The notes below the pieces were generated by a model. It was given only the letters and a program-made list of their open reading frames with translations. It was not told the origin of the DNA and did no database searches. From the NCBI RefSeq assembly GCF_028993575.1, contig NZ_CP118615.1, positions 1,612,001-1,676,000 on the forward strand: a stretch of DNA of 64,000 nucleotides, in the 5' to 3' direction. The position numbers and the translations under genes were made by a program. Source of the stretch: Micromonospora cathayae. Lineage in GTDB: Bacteria; Actinomycetota; Actinomycetes; Mycobacteriales; Micromonosporaceae. Of this stretch, positions 52,302 to 59,370 are shown one piece after another; position 1 is the first letter of the stretch, and every line of letters starts with the position of its first letter.

Positions 52302-53200
52302 CCACGGTCGGCGAGCGGCCCGGCCGGGTCAAGTCCTTCCTCCGGCTCGTCGCCATCGAGCACTCGGTCTTCGCGCTGCCCTTCGCGTACCTGTCCGCGC
52401 TGACCGCGATGCAGGTCAACGGCGGTCGGGTCCGCTGGGGCGACCTGCTGCTGATCACCGTGGCGATGGTCGGGGCGCGGACGTTCGCGATGGCCGCCAA
52501 CCGGATCCTCGACCGGCGGATCGACGCCCGGAACCCGCGTACCGCCGGACGGGAGCTGGTCACCGGGGCGGTCAGCGTGCGCACGGCCTGGACCGGCGCG
52601 GCCGTCGCCCTGGTGGTGTTCCTCGCCGCCGCCGCCCTGCTCAACCCGCTCTGCCTGATGCTCGCGCCGCTCGCCGTGGTGCCGCTGGTCGTCTACCCGT
52701 ACGGCAAGCGGTTCACCGACTGGCCGCACGGCATCCTGGCGGTGGCCCAGGCGGTCGGCCCGGTCGGCGCGTGGCTCGCGGTCACCGGCACCTTCGCCGG
52801 CTCCTGGCCGGCCTGGCTGCTCGGTGCCGCCGTCGGCCTGTGGATCGGCGGCTTCGACCTGATCTACGCCTGCCAGGACGCCGAGGTGGACCGCCAGATC
52901 GGGGTACGCAGCGTGCCCGCCCGGTACGGGCTGCGGTTCGCGCTGCACGCCTCCACCGTGGCGCACGTGGTGACGTTCGCGTTGTTCGTCTGGTTCGGCG
53001 CGCTGGTCGGCTTCGGGTGGCCGTTCTGGATCGGGCTGGCGCTGACCGCGCTCGCCTTCGGCTACCAGCACGTGGTGGTCAGCCCGACCGACCTGAGCAA
53101 GGTCAACCGGGCGTTCTTCACCGCCAACGGCTTCGTCGGCATCGCGCTGTTCCTTTTCGCCCTGCTCGACCTGGTGCTCCGACTGGGCCTGCGCGCCTGA
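52298..53200 (+). CDS. mqnP: UbiA-family menaquinone prenyltransferase (MqnP)
   Basis: A 300-residue membrane prenyltransferase with eight or nine helices. The first Asp-rich motif is N-R-I-L-D-R-R-I-D near residues 67-75 and the second is D-A-E-V-D-R-Q near residue 194, together binding the Mg2+-diphosphate of the prenyl donor. It attaches the polyprenyl chain in menaquinone synthesis. The opening E-H-S-V-F-A-L-P-F-A-Y is typical of the MqnP/UbiA branch rather than MenA. It overlaps mqnL by four bases. The other futalosine genes (mqnA, C, D, E) are not in the window. Confidence 0.92.
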   Translation: MTTVGERPGRVKSFLRLVAIEHSVFALPFAYLSALTAMQVNGGRVRWGDLLLITVAMVGARTFAMAANRILDRRIDARNPRTAGRELVTGAVSVRTAWTGAAVALVVFLAAAALLNPLCLMLAPLAVVPLVVYPYGKRFTDWPHGILAVAQAVGPVGAWLAVTGTFAGSWPAWLLGAAVGLWIGGFDLIYACQDAEVDRQIGVRSVPARYGLRFALHASTVAHVVTFALFVWFGALVGFGWPFWIGLALTALAFGYQHVVVSPTDLSKVNRAFFTANGFVGIALFLFALLDLVLRLGLRA

Positions 53201-53312
53201 TCACCGGCCCGCCCCGGGCCGGTCGTGCCGGGCGGCTCGGGCCGGGGCGGTGCCGGATGGCGCAGGCCGGGTCGCTGGGATCGCGCGGCCGGTGATCGGC
53301 AGGCGCGGCGGG

Positions 53313-54251
53313 TCAGGTGGGGTAGCGGGCGGACTCCAGGGACCAGTCGATGGTCCCCCGGACGGAGTTCGCCACGCCGGCCAGGTGCACGGCGACCGCC
53401 TCGTCCAGCCCCGGCCCGAACGACGGCACCGCCGCGCACAACTCCATGAAGCGCGCCATCGTCGCCTGCCACTCGTCGACCACCAGGGCCACCGCCGCCT
53501 CCGGCGACACCGCGCGCTCGTGGGCCGTCACCAGCACCAGGTTGTGCCCGCCCGAGCCGGCCCGGTCGCGGTCCAGCGAGACCACGTCGTTGAACCAGGA
53601 GAGCAGGTCGTTGGCGGTCTCCGCGACCCGGACCAGCAGCGGATGATGGTAGACCGCGTCCGGCAGCACCCGACCGGTGGCGAACTCGATCAACGCGTAC
53701 GACACGTACGCCGCCGAGGTGGCCCGGCGCAGCGGCACGTACTCGGCGCGGGTCGGCAATCGGCCGGCGGCCTTGTTGGCCGCCTCCCGGCGTACCCCCG
53801 ACAGGTGGTGGGCCACCGCGTCGCTGAACCGGACCCGCCACCGCTGCGGCATCCGCTGCCGGGGGACGTGCCAGGCGTCGACCAGGATCCGGCGCAGCCG
53901 GCCGGTGAGGCCCGGATGGCGGGACGCCGGGCCGACCCGCAGCAGCCGCAGCACCCCCTCCCGCAGCGCGTGGACGTCCTCCGGTGTCGAGCGGCTGTCA
54001 CAGTGGTCGTCGACCAGGAAGAACCAGGTGAAGAGCGCTGCCAGCGTCCGCAGGTCGGCCTCGGTGGCGTCCGGGTAGAGCCGGCCGGCGTACCGGGCGA
54101 AACCGGCCCGGTGCAGCCGGTCCAGGGTGCCCCGCTCCAGCGTCGGGTCGACCCGGGCGAGCCGGTCGGTCAGCCACTCCTGGACGGCATCGGCGTGCGG
54201 CGACAGCCGGGGCGGGATCGGGCAGTCGAACCGTTTCGATCCGCCGGTCAT
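53313..54251 (-). CDS. Class I terpene synthase with modified NSE motif
   Basis: A 312-residue soluble terpene synthase. The aspartate-rich motif is D-D-H-C-D at residues 81-85 and a C-terminal S-A-R-Y pair is present. The second metal motif reads N-D-V-V-S-L-D-R-D near residue 205, so the usual Glu of N-D-x-x-S-x-x-x-E is Asp. Length and motifs fit bacterial sesqui- or diterpene synthases; the product cannot be predicted. The ATG at 54251 is preceded by AAAGGGA. It lies on the opposite strand between mqnP and mqnM, without its own tailoring genes nearby. Confidence 0.88.
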   Translation of the reverse strand: MTGGSKRFDCPIPPRLSPHADAVQEWLTDRLARVDPTLERGTLDRLHRAGFARYAGRLYPDATEADLRTLAALFTWFFLVDDHCDSRSTPEDVHALREGVLRLLRVGPASRHPGLTGRLRRILVDAWHVPRQRMPQRWRVRFSDAVAHHLSGVRREAANKAAGRLPTRAEYVPLRRATSAAYVSYALIEFATGRVLPDAVYHHPLLVRVAETANDLLSWFNDVVSLDRDRAGSGGHNLVLVTAHERAVSPEAAVALVVDEWQATMARFMELCAAVPSFGPGLDEAVAVHLAGVANSVRGTIDWSLESARYPT

Positions 54252-54371
54252 CACCGAATCCCTTTGGCAGGTGTACGTTGCGCGGCCACAGCATGCCAGA
54301 GGGAAGCGCTCTCCCGGCACCCGGGCCGACCCGGCCGCGACCCCGCCCGGCTGACCAGGCAGTCTTGTCGG

Positions 54372-55001
54372 ATGCGGGAACCATGGGTGGTCGGCGTCTC
54401 GGGCGCATCAGGTACGCCGTACGCGGCGGCGGTGCTGCGCGCGCTCCTCGACGCCGGGGCGGCCGTCGACCTGATCGTCTCCCGGGCGGCCCGGCTGACC
54501 ATCCTCGACGAGACCGGCCGACCGTTCCGGGACGGCCACTGGTCCGACGATCTGGCGGCCTGGCTCGGCCGTGACCTGACCGGAGACGACCTGCGGTACT
54601 GGGCGGCCGGTGACCTGGCTGCCGGCCCCAGCAGCGGTTCCTACCGGGCGCGGGGCATGACGGTGGTGCCGGCCAGCACCGCGGCCTGTGCGGGCATCGC
54701 CATCGGCCTCTCCAAGGACCTGTTGCAGCGGGCCGCGGAGGTCAACCTCAAGGAGCGCCGACCGGTGGTCGTGGTGCCCCGGGAGACCCCGGTCACCCGG
54801 AGCCATCTGGAGCACCTGATCGCGCTGCACGACGCCGGTGCGGTGGTCCTGCCGGCCAATCCGGGTTTCTATGGCGCGGGCGCGTCCGCCTCCGCCCAGC
54901 AACTGGTCGACTTCGTGGCCGGCAAGGTGCTGGACGCGATGGGCGTACCGCACACCCTGTTCCACCGCTGGTCCGGAAAGCTCGGCGCGGACCGGCCCTG
55001 A
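54372..55001 (+). CDS. mqnM: UbiX-family flavin prenyltransferase (MqnM)
   Basis: A 209-residue enzyme that makes prenylated FMN, the cofactor of MqnL. The FMN-binding motif G-V-S-G-A-S-G-T-P-Y is at residues 8-17, the S-S-G-S-Y active-site loop near 88 and the P-A-S-T-A-A-C-A-G-I segment near 100. The conserved E-R-R-P-V-V-V-V-P-R-E-T-P near 137 completes the family set. It is separated from mqnLP by the terpene synthase on the other strand. The ATG follows CAGTCT by six or seven bases, so the message may be leaderless. Confidence 0.92.
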   Translation: MREPWVVGVSGASGTPYAAAVLRALLDAGAAVDLIVSRAARLTILDETGRPFRDGHWSDDLAAWLGRDLTGDDLRYWAAGDLAAGPSSGSYRARGMTVVPASTAACAGIAIGLSKDLLQRAAEVNLKERRPVVVVPRETPVTRSHLEHLIALHDAGAVVLPANPGFYGAGASASAQQLVDFVAGKVLDAMGVPHTLFHRWSGKLGADRP

Positions 55002-55065
55002 CGGTCGCGTTGGTGCATACGCCTGCCTGGCGCGGACCGGGTCCACGCCAGGCAGCACGCTCGGA

Positions 55066-55332
55066 TCAGTACATTCCGGCGTTGGCCGGACCAGGCCCGG
55101 TGGAGGCAGTCGGACCGGCGTTGCGTGGTCGACCCACGTCCTCCGCCTCGTCGAGCATGCCTTCCCCCTCGAGTAGCGCTCGCACCTCGGATTCCCGAAA
55201 CCGGCGATGCCCGCCTGGAGTCCGAATGCTGCCGATCCGGCCGGCGGCGGCCCATCTCGTCACAGTTTTCGGGTCCACCCGAAACAGCGCGGCCACCTCG
55301 CCCGGTGTCAGCAGGCGATCTCCAGTGTCCAC
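55066..55332 (-). CDS. bldC: BldC-like MerR-type DNA-binding protein
   Basis: An 88-residue regulator with a MerR-like winged helix at about 5-60 (L-L-T-P-G-E-V-A-A-L-F-R-V-D-P-K-T-V-T-R-W-A-A-A-G-R-I ... T-P-G-G-H-R-R-F-R-E-S-E-V). BldC binds direct repeats cooperatively and delays development in Streptomyces. The family protein is about 68 residues; here a 25-residue Gly/Pro/Asp tail is added. The GTG at 55332 is chosen for its strong GGAGGGGG ribosome-binding site; the longer upstream frame lacks similarity. It is convergent with mqnM. Confidence 0.92.
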   Translation of the reverse strand: MDTGDRLLTPGEVAALFRVDPKTVTRWAAAGRIGSIRTPGGHRRFRESEVRALLEGEGMLDEAEDVGRPRNAGPTASTGPGPANAGMY

Positions 55333-55787
55333 AGCCCCCTCCTCGCATCGACGAAGCCCCCGGCTGAACACACTGCCCCCGGCCGGTGCGAGCCCAGAGC
55401 CGTCATGAGGGACGTAGGGCAATTACAGCACCGGCCAACTGGCCTGTCCGCCAAACGCGAAAAAAGCACGGACTGGGAGGTTAGGAATGGTGGCCCGAAG
55501 CGCCCTCGACCTGTCCGATATCGCATGGAGACGTGACGTCCGGGTCAATGTGCGACCGTCAATCCGTGTCGTCGCCGTACCGAACTGGACGAACGCTCAG
55601 CCGGAGGGCATCACTCCTCGGGGCGGTCGTCGACCGGGGGAAGCGGCGGCAGTTCGCCCGACTGGCTCAAGAGTCGGCGGTCCACCCGACCCGACCGGTA
55701 CCGCCGACCGACGCGGCACCGGCCGCCCGGCCACCGTTGGCAGAGGGAATCCAGCGTCGGCGCCCGGACGACTAGGGTCTACAGGCC
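55333..55787. other. Intergenic region upstream of bldC and the Lrp gene
   Basis: About 455 bases between divergent bldC and the Lrp-type regulator. No gene is convincing; an ATG at 55487 with GGGAGG upstream opens a frame that runs into the Lrp gene in another phase and has no recognisable family. A -10-like TAGGGT at 55773-55778 lies nine bases before the Lrp GTG, suggesting a leaderless transcript. A run of six A at 55460-55465 stands out in the GC-rich context. The region is long for this genome, as expected for a regulated bldC promoter. Confidence 0.5.
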
Positions 55788-56246
55788 GTGGACGCCATCG
55801 ACCTGAGACTCGTGGAGTTGCTGCGCGGCAACGCCCGGCTGTCGTACGCCGAGCTGGCCCGCCAGGTGGGCCTTTCCGCACCCGCCGTGCACGAGCGGGT
55901 GGGGAAACTGGAGTCGGGCGGGGTCATCCGGGCGTACCGGGCCGAGGTGGAGCCGGAGGCGATCGGGCTCGCCGTCACCGCCCTGATCGGGATCATCGAG
56001 GACTCCAGCGCCGACACCGACGAGGTGCTGGAGGCGTTCCGGCAGATGCCGGAGATCGAGTCCTGCTACTTCATGGCCGGCGTGGAGTCCTTTCTGCTCA
56101 AGGCCAGGGTCGGCACCATCGCCCAGCTGGAACAGCTCATCGTCCGGCTCAACCGCACCCCGGGGGTGGCTTCCACCCGTACCGGCATCGCCCTGTCGAC
56201 CAAGTGGGAGAACCGCCCCCAGCCCGGCACCCCGCCCACCCCCTGA
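55788..56246 (+). CDS. Lrp/AsnC family transcriptional regulator
   Basis: A 152-residue regulator with an N-terminal AsnC-type helix-turn-helix (L-R-L-V-E-L-L-R-G-N-A-R-L-S-Y-A-E-L-A-R-Q-V-G-L-S) and a C-terminal RAM ligand-binding domain (I-E-S-C-Y-F-M-A-G-V-E-S-F-L-L-K). Family members sense amino acids and regulate transport or catabolism. It starts at GTG 55788 directly after a TAGGGT -10 element. The next gene, an SDR, starts 46 bases downstream on the same strand. No amino-acid gene adjoins, apart from the cysteine-synthase-like gene at 57372. Confidence 0.93.
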   Translation: MDAIDLRLVELLRGNARLSYAELARQVGLSAPAVHERVGKLESGGVIRAYRAEVEPEAIGLAVTALIGIIEDSSADTDEVLEAFRQMPEIESCYFMAGVESFLLKARVGTIAQLEQLIVRLNRTPGVASTRTGIALSTKWENRPQPGTPPTP

Positions 56247-56292
56247 ACGCCGGTACCCCCGGCCGACCGGACGGGCGCGGTACGGTGCGGCG

Positions 56293-57240
56293 GTGAGCGG
56301 TGTGGTGACTCCGGCGGCCCGTCCCGTGGCGGTGGTGACCGGTGCGGCCGGTGGGCTCGGCCATGCCATCGCCGCCGCGCTGCACGCCGACGGCTGGCAG
56401 GTACTCCTCACCGACCTTGACGGTGCCGCGGTGGCCGAAGTCGCCGCGCCGCTCGGCGGCTGGTCGCGCGCCCTCGACGTACGCGACGCGGCGGCCTGCG
56501 CGGCCGTCGCTGCCGAGGCCGACGGTGCGGCGGTCGCCATCGAGGCCGACGGTGCGGCGGTCGCCGCCGAAGCTGACCGTGCGGCGGTCGCCATCGAGGC
56601 CGGCGGGCGCGGCGACGGGTCCGGTGGCGCCGGCGAGCCGGGTGGCCGGCTCGGGCTGTGGGTGAACAACGCCGGCATCCTGGTCACCGGCCCCTCCTGG
56701 GAGCAGGACGAGGCCACCCGGCGGCGGGTGATCGAGGTGAACGCCCTCGGCGCGATGAACGGCACCCTCGCCGCGCTGGAGATCATGCGCGGCCAGGGCC
56801 GGGGCCACGTGCTCAACGTCGTCTCGCTCGCCGGGCTGGTTGCCCCGCCCGGCGAGACGGTCTACGCGGCCAGCAAGCACGCCCTGCTCGCCTTCAGCCT
56901 CGGCACCCTCGCCGACCTGCGGTCGGCCGGGTACCGGGACGTCCACGTCTCGTGTCTCTGCCCGGACGGCATCTGGACGCCGATGCTGCACGACCGGCTG
57001 GACGACCCGGGCGCGGTGGCGTCCTTCACCGGGACGCTGCTGACCCCGCAGCGGGTGGCCCGGCGGGCCGTCCGGCTCGCCCGGCGGCCCCGGCCGGTGG
57101 TCACCCTGCCGCGCTGGCGCGGGGCGCAGGTCCGACTGCTCGACGCGCTGCCGGGGCTGGCGCTCCGGCTGGGGCCGCTGGTCCGCGCCGTCGGCCGGGC
57201 CGGACAACGCCGCCAACGCCGCCGCACCGCGGGCACCTGA
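56293..57240 (+). CDS. SDR family oxidoreductase with repeat insertion
   Basis: A 315-residue classical short-chain dehydrogenase. The cofactor motif is T-G-A-A-G-G-L-G near residues 16-23, N-N-A-G lies near 125 and the catalytic Y-A-A-S-K near 190 with an upstream S (V-V-S-L-A-G). Between beta strands 3 and 4 there is a low-complexity insertion (about 75-115) of E-A-D-G-A-A-V-A type repeats, encoded by a 27-base tandem array. The Arg-rich C-terminus runs into another tandem repeat. TACGGT lies six bases before the GTG at 56293, so it may be leaderless. Substrate unknown. Confidence 0.85.
   Translation: MSGVVTPAARPVAVVTGAAGGLGHAIAAALHADGWQVLLTDLDGAAVAEVAAPLGGWSRALDVRDAAACAAVAAEADGAAVAIEADGAAVAAEADRAAVAIEAGGRGDGSGGAGEPGGRLGLWVNNAGILVTGPSWEQDEATRRRVIEVNALGAMNGTLAALEIMRGQGRGHVLNVVSLAGLVAPPGETVYAASKHALLAFSLGTLADLRSAGYRDVHVSCLCPDGIWTPMLHDRLDDPGAVASFTGTLLTPQRVARRAVRLARRPRPVVTLPRWRGAQVRLLDALPGLALRLGPLVRAVGRAGQRRQRRRTAGT
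56515..56607 (+). repeat. 27-bp tandem repeat inside the SDR gene
   Basis: Three consecutive 27-base units (56515-56541, 56542-56568, 56569-56595) plus a partial fourth, each encoding E-A-D-G-A-A-V-A-I or a close variant. The insertion sits in a surface loop of the Rossmann fold and keeps the reading frame. Confidence 0.85.
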
Positions 57241-57303
57241 GCCGGTACCGGCTCCCGACGTCGCCGCACCGCAGGTACCTGACCCGGTACCGGCTCCCGA
57301 CGC
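57220..57303. repeat. 42-bp tandem repeat across the SDR stop codon
   Basis: Two units with a 42-base period start at 57220 and 57262 (CGCCGCACCGC ... CCGGTACCGGCTCCCGACG). The first includes the last codons and the TGA of the SDR gene. A partial third copy, GACCCGGTACCGGC, follows at about 57330. Confidence 0.8.
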
Positions 57304-57371
57304 CGGCGGGCCGGGTGTCCGCGCCGGCTGACCCGGTACCGGCCGGAGGCGAGGGTTGCTAGCGTGCCGGG

Positions 57372-58466
57372 GTGACTCATCTCGACCGGTGCGACGAGGC
57401 TGTCCGGGCGTGGGTGACCGAGGCGATCGCGGCCGTGGAGGCCGACGCGAACCGGTCCGCGGACACCCACCTGTTGCCGTTCCCGCTGCCCAGGGCATGG
57501 GGCGTGGACCTCTACCTCAAGGACGAGTCGGTGCACCCCACCGGCTCGCTGAAGCACCGGTTGGCCCGCTCGCTGTTCCTGTACGGGCTCTGCAACGGCT
57601 GGATCGGCCCGGAGACCACGATCGTCGAGGCGTCCTCCGGCTCGACCGCCGTGTCGGAGGCGTACTTCGCCCGGATGCTGGGGCTGCCGTTCATCGCGGT
57701 GATGCCCGCCTCCACCTCCCCGGAGAAGATCACCCAGATCGAGTTCCAGGGCGGCCGCTGCCACCTGGTCGACGACCCGGCCAAGGTGGTGGTCGAGGCA
57801 CGCTGGCTGGCCGAGGACACCGGGGGGCACTTCATGGACCAGTTCACCTACGCCGAACGGGCCACCGACTGGCGGGGCAACAACAACATCGCCGAGTCGA
57901 TCTACGCGCAGCTCGCCCTGGAGCGGCACCCGGTGCCGGCCTGGGTCGTGGTGGGCGCGGGCACCGGCGGCACCAGCGCCACCATCGGCCGGTACGCCCG
58001 GTACCGCCGGCTCTGCACCAAGCTCTGCGTGGTGGACCCGGAGAACTCCGCGTTCTACCCCGCCTGGCTGGCCGCCGACTGGTCGGTACGCACCGGCCGG
58101 GGCTCCCGGATCGAGGGGATCGGCCGACCCACCGTCGAGGCGTCCTTCCTGCCCTCGGTGGTCGACCGGATGGTGCAGGTGCCGGACGCCGCCTCACTGG
58201 CCGCCATGCGGGCCGGCTCGGCGGTGCTCGGCCGCCGGGTGGGCGGGTCCACCGGCACCAACCTGTGGGGCGCCTTCGGGCTGATCGCCGAGATGCGCGC
58301 GGCCGGGCGTACCGGCTCGGTGGTGACCCTGATCTGCGACGCCGGTGACCGGTACGCCGACACGTACTACGCGGACGACTGGGTGGCCGCCCAGGGGCTC
58401 GACCTCGCCCCGCACCTCGCCACCATCGAACGGTTCCTGACCACCGGCGACTGGCCCGTCGGTTAG
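57372..58466 (+). CDS. cds1: Cysteine desulfhydrase-like PLP enzyme (Cds1 type)
   Basis: A 364-residue fold-type II PLP enzyme of the cysteine synthase superfamily. The PLP lysine is in P-T-G-S-L-K-H-R near residue 56, the substrate loop is [11 protein letters not shown] near 83 and the glycine phosphate loop is G-A-G-T-G-G-T near 192. The N-terminal layout resembles Rv3684 (Cds1), which releases sulfide, ammonia and pyruvate from cysteine, more than CysK or CysM. Function is inferred from overall resemblance. A TAGCGT element lies six bases before GTG 57372. Its 3' end overlaps the convergent gene by four bases. Confidence 0.8.
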   Translation: MTHLDRCDEAVRAWVTEAIAAVEADANRSADTHLLPFPLPRAWGVDLYLKDESVHPTGSLKHRLARSLFLYGLCNGWIGPETTIVEASSGSTAVSEAYFARMLGLPFIAVMPASTSPEKITQIEFQGGRCHLVDDPAKVVVEARWLAEDTGGHFMDQFTYAERATDWRGNNNIAESIYAQLALERHPVPAWVVVGAGTGGTSATIGRYARYRRLCTKLCVVDPENSAFYPAWLAADWSVRTGRGSRIEGIGRPTVEASFLPSVVDRMVQVPDAASLAAMRAGSAVLGRRVGGSTGTNLWGAFGLIAEMRAAGRTGSVVTLICDAGDRYADTYYADDWVAAQGLDLAPHLATIERFLTTGDWPVG

Positions 58467-59098
58467 CCGCGCGGCGGGAAGATCCGGTCGGCCAGCCCCG
58501 GATAGTGCGTCACGTACCCGTCGGCGTCCACCTCGACCTCGGCCCGGAAGGTGTCGCTGGCGAAGCCGACCCGTCCCGGCCCGAGCGCCGTGTACGTCTG
58601 CTCGGCCGGCACCACCATCAGGCTCGGTAGCAACACCCAGGCCACCTCGATCCGGCGCGCGGTGCCGGGTTCCGCGTCGCGCAGCCCGAGTCGACGTACC
58701 GGCAGCGTGTTGAACAGCGGCGATCCGCTCAGATCGACGTCGAGCGCGGCGGCCAGCCGCCCGGGGTCGTCGGTGCCGGGCAGTCCGGCCGGGGGGTGCC
58801 CGGCGGCGCGGAGCGCGGCGTCGAGGTCACCCTGCTCGTGGGCGACGATCCGCCACCGGTCGGGTTGCCGCTCCAGCCGCACCGTGCGTGACCAGCCCGC
58901 CCCCTCGACCTCGACCTCCAGCCGTACCGTCGCCCAGTCGGTGGTCGTGCCCAGGGCGTACCGGCAGGTCCAGGGGATCGGGTCGACGGCCTGGGCGTGG
59001 CCGCGGGCGGCGAGCCCGCGTCGGTCGTCGAGCAGGGCGTGCTCGCTCCCGGCACCGTCGGTGCGGATCCAGAACAACGACGTCGGCATGGTCGACAT
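58463..59098 (-). CDS. Putative glycolipid-binding family protein
   Basis: A 211-residue soluble protein resembling the putative glycolipid-binding family (PF06475). The N-terminus [16 protein letters not shown] opens a predicted beta-barrel, and V-T-H-Y-P-G-L near the C-terminus is family-typical. No catalytic residues are known for the family. ATG 59098 is used; a second ATG nine bases in is possible, and neither has a good ribosome-binding site. Upstream codons in the same frame are the 30-base tandem repeat and not part of the protein. Confidence 0.75.
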   Translation of the reverse strand: MSTMPTSLFWIRTDGAGSEHALLDDRRGLAARGHAQAVDPIPWTCRYALGTTTDWATVRLEVEVEGAGWSRTVRLERQPDRWRIVAHEQGDLDAALRAAGHPPAGLPGTDDPGRLAAALDVDLSGSPLFNTLPVRRLGLRDAEPGTARRIEVAWVLLPSLMVVPAEQTYTALGPGRVGFASDTFRAEVEVDADGYVTHYPGLADRIFPPRG

Positions 59099-59140
59099 GA
59101 ACCGGACGTTACGGCAGCGCGGGGGCCGCCGGCACCCGAT

Positions 59141-59297
59141 CGGAGACAAGCCGTCGGACCACCACGGGTCAAAGACGGGCCCTCGGCTCGTCACGGGGTG
59201 GAGACGGGCCGTCGGCCCGTTGCGGGGCGGAGACAGCCGTCGGCCCGTTGCGGGGCGGAGAGACGTCGTCTGACCACCACGGGGCGGGAGAAAAGCC
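59141..59297. repeat. Degenerate 30-bp tandem repeat array
   Basis: Five to six units of about 30 bases between the glycolipid-binding-like and helicase genes, with a recurring GAGACGGGCCGTCGGCCCGT or similar core; the units starting near 59201 and 59231 are nearly identical. Many units hold the small dyad GCCGTCGGCC. The array abuts a strong terminator hairpin that looks like a modified unit. Confidence 0.75.
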
Positions 59298-59337
59298 GTC
59301 GGGCCGTCGCGGAGCACCGGCTCCGCGACGGCCCGAC
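59298..59337 (-). terminator. Strong hairpin terminator after the DEAD-box helicase gene
   Basis: An 18-base perfect stem (59298-59315 with 59320-59337) with a 4-base loop lies 33 bases beyond the helicase stop on the minus strand. On that strand it is followed by GGCTTTTCTCC, a short T-run. It also separates the repeat array from the helicase transcript. Confidence 0.8.
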
Positions 59338-59370
59338 AGGTGGTCGTGCGTTTCGCTGGTCGGCGGAAAC

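Noticed and set aside
55487..56296. Possible gene starting at ATG 55487 with a good ribosome-binding site
   Set aside because: The frame continues through the Lrp gene in another phase, is Gly/Arg-rich and has no recognised family.
59141..59300. Possible CRISPR array
   Set aside because: Units of about 30 bases follow each other directly with no unique spacers, are degenerate, and no cas genes are in the window.
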